DNA from: Mariniblastus sp964414815
GTDB lineage: Bacteria; Planctomycetota; Planctomycetia; Pirellulales; Pirellulaceae
Direction of reading: 5' to 3'
Assembly (NCBI GenBank): GCA_964414815.1
Contig: CAYPXY010000005.1
Span: forward strand, 1 to 64,000
Length of the DNA stretch: 64,000 bases
Shown here: positions 39,731-48,230 of the stretch, piece after piece
How the letters are laid out: each line of letters starts with the position of its first letter
Numbering within the stretch: position 1 is the stretch's first letter
The notes under the pieces: generated by a model
The model's input: the letters and a program-made list of their open reading frames with translations, nothing else
Told to the model about the DNA's origin: nothing
Databases searched by the model: none
Translations under genes and position numbers: made by a program

Positions 39731-41287
39731 CTACTGATCCACACTCACCGGTGGTGGGGGTTGCGTTTGGTTTCCACGGGCTTCAATCCGCGGGACATTG
39801 CCAGGTTGGACGCGGTCGCCTTTGACAGTAAAGGTTTCGCCCCGCTTGGGAGCATGCGCTTTGACCTTCATTTTGCGAAGATGGTCTGCCAGTCCGGTCG
39901 AACGATCTTCATCGCCGTGAACCACATACACCGGCCCGACTTCCTCGAACTTGCCAACCCATTCCAGGATCTGTTGGCCGGTGGCGTGCGACGAGAAACC
40001 CGAAACACGGCCAATCTCCAACTTAACTTCCTTCGAAACGGTTCGCGGCTGGCCATCATCCACAAACAATTTCACTCGGCGCTTTCCATCGAGCAAATGC
40101 CGCCCCACCGTTTCAGGAGCCTGATAGCCCGGAACAAATAGAGCACTGTTTTCATCGTCAGCCATCTCCAGCAAATGCCGTGGCGACGCCGCGTAGGCCA
40201 GCATCCCGCTGGTAGCAATGAAAATGCTGGGCGTGCCGCCATGGGCTTGAATGAAATCCCTGACTCGGCCCTCACGGTACTTCCCCTTGAAAAACAGGGT
40301 TCCGTGCTTGTCCGAAAACTGTTTCGCCTGATCGTCGAAGTACTCGGTATAAGTATCGTAGATGATATTGCCTTGATGAACGGTGGAAGAATCACAGTAG
40401 ACCGGGATGTCCTTTGACAGCACTCCTTCGTCCATCAAACGCTGGATCGTATAGATCAACAACTGGGATTTGTGAATCGCAAAGGTCGGAATCAGGACAT
40501 CGCCACCGCGATCAATGACCTCCTGGATTTTCTGGCCGAACTCTTCATAGCTGATTTCAACTCGCGGGGTCGGCCCGTACGTCGATTCGACCAGCACCGC
40601 ATCCGCATAGTAGTGCTGCGCGGGCGAAATCAGAATAGGAGCGTTGTCCGGTCCCATATCGCCGCCAAAAAGAATCTTTCGGCCATCCACCCAGACTTCG
40701 ACCATCGCCGAACCGAGAATATGCCCTGCATCCGTATACCGAACGGTCAGCTTGTCAGCGTCCGACTTGCGGTTGTAGGGAAGGGCATGAAGCAGCCGCA
40801 ACATCCCCTCCACATCCTTTTGATCGAACAACCGATCTTCATCGTCCTCACGAGATGGTCCCGAACTGAACGATAGATGTGTCAGGTCGCGAGTCGCGTC
40901 GGTGCAATAGATTTTGCCACGGAACCCTTGCTTGTACAGCAGCGGCAACCTTCCCAGATGGTCGGCATGCGCATGCGTCAGCAAGACCGCCTTGATCTCC
41001 TTGGCATCGAACGGAAACTCTCGGTTCTCCTTGTCCGGGTCATCGACATCCGAAATGAAGCTCCCACAATCGACGAGGTAAAGCCCATGAGAGGTCTCCA
41101 GCAGATGGCACGAGCCGGACACCTGCCGCGTCGCTCCGTAGAACGTGATCCTCGGAAATGAGTTCAGCGGAGCAATGGGAACCGGCAAACTCAACCCGCC
41201 AGCACGGGACCAAGCCAAACTGGCGGGAATGAAACTGATCGCGGGAACGGCCGCAGCAGCCCGCAAGAAATCACGTCGCGTCGTCAT
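39731..41287 (-). CDS. Tat-exported MBL-fold / beta-CASP metallo-hydrolase (518 aa)
   Basis: The metallo-beta-lactamase motif HAHADHLGRLP (about residues 104-114) and the later GHILGSAM (about 188), GGDMG (about 209) and the beta-CASP domain (AVLVESTYGPTPR; FIATSGMLAYA; VSGFSSHATGQQILEWVGKF; VVHGDEDRSTGLADHL) match the RNA-processing exonuclease group (COG1236, related to CPSF-73). The metal-binding histidines and aspartates are present. Unusually, the N-terminus is a twin-arginine signal (TTRRDFLRAAAAVPAISFIP), so the folded enzyme would be exported. The substrate outside the cytoplasm is unknown; it could act on RNA, DNA or another phosphodiester. Confidence 0.85.
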   Translation of the reverse strand: MTTRRDFLRAAAAVPAISFIPASLAWSRAGGLSLPVPIAPLNSFPRITFYGATRQVSGSCHLLETSHGLYLVDCGSFISDVDDPDKENREFPFDAKEIKAVLLTHAHADHLGRLPLLYKQGFRGKIYCTDATRDLTHLSFSSGPSREDDEDRLFDQKDVEGMLRLLHALPYNRKSDADKLTVRYTDAGHILGSAMVEVWVDGRKILFGGDMGPDNAPILISPAQHYYADAVLVESTYGPTPRVEISYEEFGQKIQEVIDRGGDVLIPTFAIHKSQLLIYTIQRLMDEGVLSKDIPVYCDSSTVHQGNIIYDTYTEYFDDQAKQFSDKHGTLFFKGKYREGRVRDFIQAHGGTPSIFIATSGMLAYAASPRHLLEMADDENSALFVPGYQAPETVGRHLLDGKRRVKLFVDDGQPRTVSKEVKLEIGRVSGFSSHATGQQILEWVGKFEEVGPVYVVHGDEDRSTGLADHLRKMKVKAHAPKRGETFTVKGDRVQPGNVPRIEARGNQTQPPPPVSVDQ

Positions 41288-41397
41288 CGAAATTCAAACT
41301 GAATGAACGGAATCTGAAAGCCGTTATTCTAGTCTGATTTCCGCCTCCCGTGTTCCGATTTCAGTTTTTTTTCGGCGCAAGTAGGCCCCAAAAAGGG

Positions 41398-42219
41398 TTA
41401 TCGTCGGAATCGGGCTCCAAACAGTACGCTATGCGAATCGTAAGTGTAGTCCCCCATGCTCGTGCCCAGCGTCAAGTTCTCCACTTGAAGATTGTCGGCT
41501 CCCAAGTAGCGATATTCGGTGTAAAGATCAACATGGGAACGCACAGGCATGTTCAAACCAGCAATAAACTGATACGCGAACGAAGAATCGCTGACCGCAA
41601 ACGACTCAGCGGCTGAATCGAAGGCCCCATCCGCGTAGATAGCTCCCAAACCTCCACCGATGTATAAGTGAGGAGTTCCCACGCATCGCTTTCCAACATC
41701 AAACACCACGTTATACATCCCCGAATAAGTATCAACCTGCCCAGTCGCCGGATCGCGTGCGTCGGCCACCAGCACTCCGTCGAGATCAAACTCCTGACTG
41801 AATACCGAATTGACGTCGGTGCTGCGGAAGGTAAATTCGATTTCCGTTCGAATAAATTGGCGGACGACCCCTCCAATGGCTCCTCCGAAAACATGTCCGG
41901 ATCGCAAGTTGGCTCCATCAATGAACGTGGCGGTCGGCGTACTCAACGTCCGCTCGAAGTTGTCGACGTTCGTAAATCCGCCAAAGAGGCTGAAGTATCG
42001 TTCGTCGAAAATAGGGCCGCAGGAACCGGTCCCGCACGAACTGCAGCCTGACGAACCGCAGGAACACCCGGATCGGCCAGCCAGCACATCTCCACCGGCA
42101 CGATTGCTTACCCCGCTAGCAAGCCCGAATTCGGAACTCCAATAGTCTTGGGCCTGAACGGCCCGTAAATGACCACCGAACACAATGCACAATAATGTAA
42201 TATAAAAGGCTCGTTTCAA
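41398..42219 (-). CDS. Outer-membrane beta-barrel protein with Cys/Gly/Ser-rich N-terminus (273 aa)
   Basis: The start is a TTG at 42219 supported by GGAGG nine bases upstream (42229-42233). A signal peptide (MKRAFYITLLCIVFGGHLRA, VQAQ) is followed by a cluster of six cysteines in CSCGSSGCSSCGTGSCG (about 52-68). Then comes an opacity/OmpW-like porin domain with alternating strands (YFSLFGGFTNVDNFERTL, GHVFGGAIGGVVRQFIRTEI, PHLYIGGGLGAIY) ending in LFGARFRR. The terminal aromatic expected for a barrel assembly signal is not the last residue here. The role is probably structural or in transport across the outer membrane. Confidence 0.75.
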   Translation of the reverse strand: MKRAFYITLLCIVFGGHLRAVQAQDYWSSEFGLASGVSNRAGGDVLAGRSGCSCGSSGCSSCGTGSCGPIFDERYFSLFGGFTNVDNFERTLSTPTATFIDGANLRSGHVFGGAIGGVVRQFIRTEIEFTFRSTDVNSVFSQEFDLDGVLVADARDPATGQVDTYSGMYNVVFDVGKRCVGTPHLYIGGGLGAIYADGAFDSAAESFAVSDSSFAYQFIAGLNMPVRSHVDLYTEYRYLGADNLQVENLTLGTSMGDYTYDSHSVLFGARFRR

Positions 42220-42227
42220 CTTGCAGG

Positions 42228-42261
42228 CCCTCCGAAAGTAAGAGTTTGGGTTACTTTCGGA
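42228..42261 (-). promoter_or_regulatory. Hairpin overlapping the ribosome-binding site of the barrel protein gene
   Basis: A perfect 11-bp stem (TCCGAAAGTAA at 42231-42241, nine-base loop, TTACTTTCGGA at 42251-42261) covers part of the GGAGGG ribosome-binding site at 42228-42233 in the mRNA. The site would be partly sequestered when the hairpin forms. The start codon it serves is the weak TTG. This is a possible translational control element; that it regulates is inference. Confidence 0.6.
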
Positions 42262-42340
42262 AAATCGGCAGTTTAGGAAACTTGCGTTTAACCTGAATCT
42301 CCAAAACCTTGCATATAACTCATATTACCCAAATTGCCTG

Positions 42341-42483
42341 GTTCGGGGTTCGGGGTTCGGGGTTTGGGGGTGAAAGGGCATGAAATCCTGACCAGCCTTG
42401 TCACAAACAGCCATTTCCTGAGTATCGGAATTGAAAAGAATATCCAACCCGCATCCCGAATCCCAAACCCCAAATCCCGAAAA
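42341..42483. repeat. Paired period-7 tracts with complementary sequence
   Basis: A G-rich tract (42341-42371, three to four units of GTTCGGG) and a C-rich tract (42442-42483, units of CCCGAAT / CCCAAAC) lie 70 bp apart in the 381-bp gap between the barrel gene and typA. They are roughly complementary, so the pair could form a long hairpin. Between and around them I see no gene. Confidence 0.6.
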
Positions 42484-42600
42484 TGCCAGACGGAACACGA
42501 AAACGCCGATTCACCTCCGACCAAGCCAAACGAAGATGGTACGCTCACCACCGCGCCTGCCGATTCGCCAGCCGCCTCTGGAGCATCAAGTAACCACCCG

Positions 42601-44409
42601 CTACGACCGACTTGCTCGCTTCCGATCGTTTTCCGAAAGCAGAATCTTTCTCAATCGGATCTTCGATGGAGTAATTTCAACCAGCTCATCATCTTCGACA
42701 TACTCCAGCGAAGCCTCCAGGCTGAACTGACGCGGCGGCTTCAACAAAATATTTTCATCGCTTCCCGACGCCCGCATATTGGTCAGCGCTTTCTCCCGCG
42801 TCGGATTCACGGCCAGATCATTCGAGCGAGCATTTTCGCCCACAATCATTCCCTCGTAAACTTGATCGCCCGGCGCGACAAACATCTCGGCACGGGCTTG
42901 CAAACTGAACAGTGCAAAACCAACGGCTTTGCCGGGCACCATCGAAATCATCACACCATTGGATCGTTGCGGGATCTCGCCTTCGATGGGTCGGAACTCG
43001 AGAAAACGATGATTGATGATGGCCGTTCCCTGAGTCGCATTGAGCAGCTTGGTCCGGAACCCGATCAAGCCGCGCGACGGGATGACAAACTTGGCCAACG
43101 TATAGTCGCCACGCGACGTCATCTCCAGCAGTTCACCGCGGCGATTGCCCACCATCTCCATCACGGGGCCAAACTTCTCGGTCGGCACTTCCACCACTAG
43201 TGTTTCAAACGGCTCGCATTTCCTTGAGTCAATCTCTTTGACCACTACTCGCGGCTTACCCACCGACAGCTCAAATCCCTCGCGCCGCATGGTTTCGATC
43301 AAAACCGCCAAGTGCAAAATCCCGCGACCCGATACGGCAAACGCATCTCCGCTTTCGAGCGGTCGCACGCGAAGCGCCACATTGCGTTCCAGCTCCTTCA
43401 GCAACCGCTCGCGAAGCTGACGACTGGTCACATATTTTCCTTCTTTTCCTGCCAGCGGCGAACTATTGATCGAGAAAATCATCTCCAGTGTCGGCTCGTC
43501 GACCGAAATACGAGGCAGCGGCTGAGTCTCGGAAACATCACAGACCGTGTCTCCAATTTCAACATTCTCCAGCCCTACGAGCGCCACCACTTCACCGGCT
43601 TCTGCTCGTTCAACTTCAACCTGCCCCAGCTTGTCAAACACGTTCACCGCAGAAATTTTCGACACCACTGGCCGTCCATCCATGCCGATGACGTTCACAT
43701 TTTGGTTCTTCTTGATGATACCGCTGCGAACGCGACCGATCGCAATTCGTCCAACAAACTCGGACCAGTCCATCGTCGTCACCACCATGCGAAACGGTCC
43801 CGGCTCGATCGTTGGCGGCGGAACATGCTCAACCACCAAATCGAGCAAGGCCTCCATATTACTGGTCCGTTGGTTCAGGTCATGAGTGGCATAACCTTCT
43901 TTGGCAGACGAGTAGATATAAACAAAATGGTCCAGATAATGTTCGCCCCCCAGCTCGAGCAACAACTCCATCGCTTCATCGACCACCTCCGCCGTCCGGG
44001 CATCGGGGCGGTCAATTTTGTTGACCACCACAATCGGCCGAAGGCCGGCCTCGAGTGCCTTGCCCAACACAAAACGGGTTTGCGGCATCGGCCCCTCGGC
44101 GGCATCGACCAGCAGCAATGCCCCATCCGCCATCCGCAACACGCGTTCGACTTCGCCCCCAAAATCGGCGTGGCCCGGAGTGTCGATGATGTTGATTTTG
44201 ATTCCACGATACGGCAGCGAGATATTCTTGGCCAAAATCGTGATTCCGCGCTCCTTCTCGATGTCCCCAGAGTCTAAAATACGTTCCCCCGTCAATTGCG
44301 ACTCCCGAAACTGCCCGCTCTGACGCAGCAGACAATCGACCAGCGACGTTTTGCCGTGATCGACGTGGGCGATAATAACAATGTTTCGGATGTCTTTGCG
44401 TTGAGTCAT
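42601..44409 (-). CDS. typA: Translational GTPase TypA/BipA
   Basis: A ribosome-associated GTPase of the EF-G/LepA class with roles in ribosome assembly and stress. The 602-aa length is the usual one. Visible: G1 AHVDHGKTSL near the N-terminus, G3 DTPGHADFGGEV, G4 NKIDRPDAR, the EF-G-like domain III/V region (RGRGILHLAVLIETMRREGFELSVGKP, MISMVPGKAVGFALF), and the C-terminal motif GMIVGENARSNDLAVNP characteristic of BipA. I start at the ATG at 44409 (MTQRKDIRN), which fits the family; the open frame continues to 44466. Upstream the sequence is repeat-rich. Confidence 0.96.
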   Translation of the reverse strand: MTQRKDIRNIVIIAHVDHGKTSLVDCLLRQSGQFRESQLTGERILDSGDIEKERGITILAKNISLPYRGIKINIIDTPGHADFGGEVERVLRMADGALLLVDAAEGPMPQTRFVLGKALEAGLRPIVVVNKIDRPDARTAEVVDEAMELLLELGGEHYLDHFVYIYSSAKEGYATHDLNQRTSNMEALLDLVVEHVPPPTIEPGPFRMVVTTMDWSEFVGRIAIGRVRSGIIKKNQNVNVIGMDGRPVVSKISAVNVFDKLGQVEVERAEAGEVVALVGLENVEIGDTVCDVSETQPLPRISVDEPTLEMIFSINSSPLAGKEGKYVTSRQLRERLLKELERNVALRVRPLESGDAFAVSGRGILHLAVLIETMRREGFELSVGKPRVVVKEIDSRKCEPFETLVVEVPTEKFGPVMEMVGNRRGELLEMTSRGDYTLAKFVIPSRGLIGFRTKLLNATQGTAIINHRFLEFRPIEGEIPQRSNGVMISMVPGKAVGFALFSLQARAEMFVAPGDQVYEGMIVGENARSNDLAVNPTREKALTNMRASGSDENILLKPPRQFSLEASLEYVEDDELVEITPSKIRLRKILLSENDRKRASRS

Positions 44410-44452
44410 TTTTGGGAGGTTAAGGGATCGGAGATCAGAAGTGTTGATAGCA

Positions 44453-44523
44453 GGAACACTAATCATCGCTAATCAACACTAATCCTATGCAAATTAGTTG
44501 TGATTAGTGATGATTAGCGTTCC
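44453..44523. repeat. CACTAATCA palindromic repeat, copy F1
   Basis: A 71-bp near-palindrome bounded by GGAAC and GTTCC. Its 31-base arms are built of the decamer CACTAATCAN and its complement and differ at four positions. A second copy with the same ends and decamers lies at 57109-57172. It overlaps the upstream end of the typA frame but lies outside the chosen coding region. Confidence 0.7.
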
Positions 44524-44560
44524 TTGAATTGCGTAAGCCGGAGGTCAGAGGTTATTTGGA

Positions 44561-44656
44561 AGTTGTTAGTTGTTAGTTGTCGGTTGCACATGTTCTGGCG
44601 TCTGATAGCCTTCGCTTGCGAAATTTGCAATTTGTAATTTGTAATCTGCAATTCCC
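44561..44656. repeat. Period-7 tracts (AGTTGTT and AATTTGT types)
   Basis: Two short tandem tracts: AGTTGTT x3 plus a variant at 44561-44586, and AATTTGC/AATTTGT x4-5 at 44621-44656. Both have a strict seven-base period and differ in sequence, like short tandemly repeated repetitive heptamers in cyanobacteria. They fill part of the 349-bp gap between typA and mnmA. No gene is seen here. Confidence 0.7.
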
Positions 44657-44758
44657 ATTCAACACGTCCCGGGCCTCTAATAATTCCCCAAAACTGTAAA
44701 CTAATACCTATTCCCGGTCAAACGACCCAAACCAATAAGCCAACTGAAGCCTGAAACA

Positions 44759-45922
44759 ATGTCGCGTGTAGTACTAGCCATGTCCGGCGGAGTCGATTCC
44801 AGTGTCGCCGCCTACCTTTTGCGGGAGCAGGGCCACGAAGTGGTCGGCGTCTTCATGCGGCACGGCGAAAAAGCCGTTGCCGCCTGCTCGGTGGATGGCC
44901 GGATGGAAAGCTCGCCGCTATTACCCATTCTGGGTGGCCGTGCTGACCATAAACAGGGCTGCTGCAGCGCCTCGGATGCTGAAGACGGTCGCCGGGTCGC
45001 AGAACATCTGGGGATTCCATTTTACGCCCTCAATTTGGAAGCCGAATTCCGCGAGATCATCGACTACTTTGTCGACGAGTATACCATCGGCCGAACACCC
45101 AACCCCTGCGTGATGTGCAACAACAAGATCAAGTTCGGCAAACTGTTTGACTACGCCGACAGTATCGGAGCAGAGTACGTTGCGACCGGGCACTACGCAC
45201 AGCTCGACGATCGCGATGACGAAATCTTCCTGACTCGCGGAGTCGACCCTCACAAAGATCAATCGTACGTGCTGTTCGGAGTCAAACGAGAGTACCTGCG
45301 CCGGATGCTGCTACCGATTGGAGCCTATCAAAAACCTTTCATCCGCGAGATTGCAGCGCAGCTTGGACTCAACGTCGCGGAAAAAAAAGACAGTCAGGAA
45401 ATCTGTTTCGTAACCTCGGGCAAACACGATGAATTCGTTCGTCAGCGGCGCGGTGATATTCTGACAGAGCAGGGCGGGGAGACCGCAGGCGAGATCGTAA
45501 CCACCTGCGGCCAAGTCGTCGGCCATCATCAAGGCATCGAGCGGTTTACCATCGGCCAGCGAAAAGGTTTGCGGGTGGCGATGGGCGATCCCTATTTTGT
45601 CGTTCGCATCGAAGCCGATACCAAGCGGGTGGTCATCGGCACATTGGGCGAACTGGGGCGATCCGAACTCACCGCCAGCGGTACCAACTGGTTGGTCGAT
45701 CTGCCGGCCGGACGGAACGAACCCTTTCGATGCTCGGCCCAAATTCGCTACAACAGCACTTCCGAGCCTGCCACCGCCACCCGGCTGCCCGACCATCGCT
45801 TGCGAGTCGAGTTTGATGAGCCTCAAAACGGTGTCTCGCCAGGCCAAGCCGTGGTTTGCTACGATGGCGACCGTGTGCTGGGGGGCGGCTGGATCGAGTC
45901 CTTTACGACGGGCAACCTTTGA
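44759..45922 (+). CDS. mnmA: tRNA-specific 2-thiouridylase
   Basis: MnmA activates U34 of tRNA-Lys, -Glu and -Gln with ATP and exchanges oxygen for sulfur. The PP-loop ATPase motif MSGGVDSSV is at residues 8-16, the catalytic cysteine Cys117 lies in NPCVMCNNKIKFG and the second, Cys216, in SQEICFV; KDQSYVLF and GQRKGLRV are further hallmarks. The 387-aa protein is a little longer than the Escherichia coli form because residues about 40-70 (SVDGRMESSPLLPILGGR) carry an insert before the usual CCS segment. It stands alone, divergent from typA. Confidence 0.96.
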   Translation: MSRVVLAMSGGVDSSVAAYLLREQGHEVVGVFMRHGEKAVAACSVDGRMESSPLLPILGGRADHKQGCCSASDAEDGRRVAEHLGIPFYALNLEAEFREIIDYFVDEYTIGRTPNPCVMCNNKIKFGKLFDYADSIGAEYVATGHYAQLDDRDDEIFLTRGVDPHKDQSYVLFGVKREYLRRMLLPIGAYQKPFIREIAAQLGLNVAEKKDSQEICFVTSGKHDEFVRQRRGDILTEQGGETAGEIVTTCGQVVGHHQGIERFTIGQRKGLRVAMGDPYFVVRIEADTKRVVIGTLGELGRSELTASGTNWLVDLPAGRNEPFRCSAQIRYNSTSEPATATRLPDHRLRVEFDEPQNGVSPGQAVVCYDGDRVLGGGWIESFTTGNL

Positions 45923-46028
45923 ACGCCTGATTTTGAACTACTGGCAACATTTGACGGGTTTGGTAAACTATTACTTACAAGCAAAGTCTCCGACCTAAGT
46001 TTCTGACCTTCACCCTCCGAGGTTACTT

Positions 46029-47063
46029 GTGTTTTCGATTCCCTCCCTCCACTCGATTATATTCGCCGCGATGCTCAGCCCGATCCAGCCGAATGAGGCC
46101 GCGTCGAACATGACGTCGTTTTACTGGCTGATCTTCTATGTCGTGCTGGGCGTGATCGGGATTTTTTTTCTCGGTTTACTGCTGGCTTTTTTCACTTATG
46201 GAAAACTCTGGTTTCAGGCACTGATGTCGGGCGCGGATGTCAGCATGATGAGCCTGATCGGAATGCACTTCCGCCGCGTTCGCGCTCCCATCATCGTTCA
46301 GGCAAAAGTCATGGCGAAACAAGCGGGATTGAATATTAGCCGGCGAGGCGGAATTTCCACCGACATGCTTGAAGCTCATTATCTGGCCGGTGGAGACGTG
46401 ATGCGTGTCATCAACGCCATCATCGCAGCCCAACGCGCCAATATCGATCTCGATTTCGACCGCGCCGCTGCGATCGACCTTGCGGGACGCGACGTTATGG
46501 ACGCGGTCCGGACGAGCGTCTACCCCAAAGTCATCGATTGCCCGGATGCCGCTCGAAGTGGCAAAGCGTTCCTCAGCGCGATGGCCAAAGACGGGGTCGA
46601 ACTTCGAATTCGTGCCCGCGTGACCGTTCGAACCAACCTCAACCAGTTGATCGGCGGTGCGACAGAGGAAACCATCATCGCCCGCGTCGGCGAAAGCATC
46701 ATTTCATCCATCGGTTCGTCGACTCGTCATCAAGACGTGCTGGAAAACCCCGATCGCATCTCCCGCGCAGTGCTGGAGCGAGGCCTCGATGCCCACACGG
46801 CGTTTGAAATTGTTTCCATCGACATCGCCGACATCGACGTAGGCGAAAATATCGGTGCTCGCCTGCAAGCTGATCAGGCCGAGGCCGACACCCGGGTTGC
46901 CCAAGCCGCCGCTGAACGCCGTCGCGCCGAAGCGATCGCCCACGAACAGGAAATGAAAGCCGAGGTGGCGCTTCGAAGGGCACATGTCGTCGAAGCCGAA
47001 GCGAATGTACCGCGGGCAATGGCCGACGCGTTTCGCAAGGGAAACATCACGTTGGCGAAGTAA
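46029..47063 (+). CDS. floA: Flotillin-like SPFH protein FloA
   Basis: A membrane-associated scaffold of flotillin type that organises functional membrane microdomains in bacteria. One N-terminal transmembrane hairpin (YWLIFYVVLGVIGIFFLGLLLAFF at about 32-55) precedes the SPFH domain (RAPIIVQAKVMAKQAGLN, RARVTVRTNLNQLIGGATEETI, RVGESIISSIGSS) and a helical tail (AQAAAERRRAEAIAHEQEMKAEVAL). The GTG start at 46029 has GAGG six bases upstream; an ATG at 46071 would remove 14 residues. The length of 344 aa fits FloA. The usual NfeD partner gene is not next to it. Confidence 0.92.
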   Translation: MFSIPSLHSIIFAAMLSPIQPNEAASNMTSFYWLIFYVVLGVIGIFFLGLLLAFFTYGKLWFQALMSGADVSMMSLIGMHFRRVRAPIIVQAKVMAKQAGLNISRRGGISTDMLEAHYLAGGDVMRVINAIIAAQRANIDLDFDRAAAIDLAGRDVMDAVRTSVYPKVIDCPDAARSGKAFLSAMAKDGVELRIRARVTVRTNLNQLIGGATEETIIARVGESIISSIGSSTRHQDVLENPDRISRAVLERGLDAHTAFEIVSIDIADIDVGENIGARLQADQAEADTRVAQAAAERRRAEAIAHEQEMKAEVALRRAHVVEAEANVPRAMADAFRKGNITLAK

Positions 47064-47103
47064 CTGTTTGTTGTTCACACCTTGGCCTTGACTTGAATTA
47101 CCC

Positions 47104-47595
47104 GTGAATTACTGGCTCTTGAAATCCGAACCGGACTGTTTTTCCATCGACGATCTGGCGGCCGCTCCCAATAAGACCACCTTTTGGGACGGCGTCCGAA
47201 ACTATCAAGCCCGCAACTTCATGCGCGACGAGATGAAGAAAGGCGATCTGGCTTTTTTCTATCATTCGTCGGTCGAACCACCCGGCATCGCAGGGGTGGC
47301 AACGATCGTCCGCGAAGGCTATCCCGATTTCACAGCCTTCGATCCGAAAAATGATCACTACGACCCAAAATCGAAACAGGATTCACCCACTTGGTTCATG
47401 GTCGATATCAAGCTTAAAAAGAAATTCAAGGAGCTCATCACGCTTGGCGAGTTGAAGGAAATTTCAGAACTCAATGGGATGACGCTGCTGCAAAAAGGTT
47501 CCCGCCTGTCCGTGCAGCCCGTCTCGGAATCTCATTTCAAAAAAGTTCTGACACTGGCGTCTTGGAGTAGGCCGGAACAAGCAAACGCCGGATAA
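47104..47595 (+). CDS. EVE-domain protein (163 aa)
   Basis: Proteins of this family, homologous to human thymocyte nuclear protein 1, have a PUA-like fold that binds modified bases in nucleic acid. Signatures are YWLLKSEPDCFSIDDL at the N-terminus, WDGVRNYQARNFMRDEMKKGDLAFFYHS at about 34-60 and WFMVDIKLKKKFKELITL. Start is a GTG at 47104 that begins directly with the conserved NYWLLKSEP. The C-terminal nine codons lie inside a 158-bp inverted repeat (47568-47725), so the last residues are repeat-derived. It converges with the VOC gene. Confidence 0.93.
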   Translation: MNYWLLKSEPDCFSIDDLAAAPNKTTFWDGVRNYQARNFMRDEMKKGDLAFFYHSSVEPPGIAGVATIVREGYPDFTAFDPKNDHYDPKSKQDSPTWFMVDIKLKKKFKELITLGELKEISELNGMTLLQKGSRLSVQPVSESHFKKVLTLASWSRPEQANAG

Positions 47596-47725
47596 AGCAA
47601 GCTATTTCGTTGATCGGTCTGCGTTTGCGCAGTTCCGGCATTTACCCGGTGCGATGCCGGAACTTCGGTCGCGGCAACAAACTGCGGTATGACGGCATTG
47701 GTTCCCGCGACCTTGTTCCGGCCTA
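47568..47725. repeat. 158-bp inverted repeat joining two convergent gene ends
   Basis: Arms TAGGCCGGAACAAG at 47568-47581 and its complement at 47712-47725 are perfect over 14 bp; an inner pair GTTCCGGCAT / ATGCCGGAAC adds a second hairpin around 47632-47662. The left arm is inside the end of the EVE gene, and the right arm supplies the stop codon of the VOC gene. It could serve as a bidirectional terminator, although no T-run is visible, or be an inserted element. Confidence 0.7.
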
Positions 47726-48220
47726 TTTGGCTTTCGGCACATGCTGATCAACCAGGATCGGATTGCCATCCGGATCCGATAACACGAAAAACGCCGGTCC
47801 GTCCGTTGACTCATCCGCTTTCACGCTCAGCTCCAATCCACGATTGAGAAGCTCCCGCTGAATATCGCGCACATCGTCAAACTCTTTCAACGTTTTGCTG
47901 TCGCGATCCCAACCTGGGTTGTAGGTCAGCGAATTTTTCTCGAACATCCCCTGAAACAGCCCGATGGTGCTGGTCTCGTTTTGCAGAATAACCCAGTTCT
48001 GGGCAAGGTTGCCGCCCTTTTGACGAAAACCCAGTCTTTCATAAAATTCAAGCGAAGCCTTGATATCTTTGACCGAAAGACTGATCGAAAAATTCCCCAA
48101 TCGAATTTCCTTGTCAGGCTCTGCTTTCTTTGTTGGTACGCCATCTGAATCCTGCCGACCATTTGCCGCGATCGCGATCAAGGCAATCAACGCTACCAGT
48201 AAATTCACATTGCTCATCAT
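47723..48220 (-). CDS. Exported VOC/glyoxalase-fold protein (165 aa)
   Basis: A signal peptide or anchor (MMSNVNLLVALIALIAIAAN) precedes a single vicinal-oxygen-chelate domain: SISLSVKDIKASLEFYERLGF at about 45-65 and FFVLSDPDGNPILVDQHV at the end. The family includes glyoxalases, dioxygenases and antibiotic-resistance proteins; here the metal ligands are not obvious and the extracytoplasmic location suggests a binding role. The stop codon lies within the 158-bp inverted repeat. The methyltransferase gene ends 10 bp upstream of its ATG, so the two are cotranscribed. Confidence 0.82.
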   Translation of the reverse strand: MMSNVNLLVALIALIAIAANGRQDSDGVPTKKAEPDKEIRLGNFSISLSVKDIKASLEFYERLGFRQKGGNLAQNWVILQNETSTIGLFQGMFEKNSLTYNPGWDRDSKTLKEFDDVRDIQRELLNRGLELSVKADESTDGPAFFVLSDPDGNPILVDQHVPKAK

Positions 48221-48230
48221 TCATTCCCTC

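Noticed and set aside
43312..44277. A 321-codon open frame on the plus strand antisense to typA
   Set aside because: Shadow of a conserved GTPase gene; composition rich in Arg and His, no start signal.
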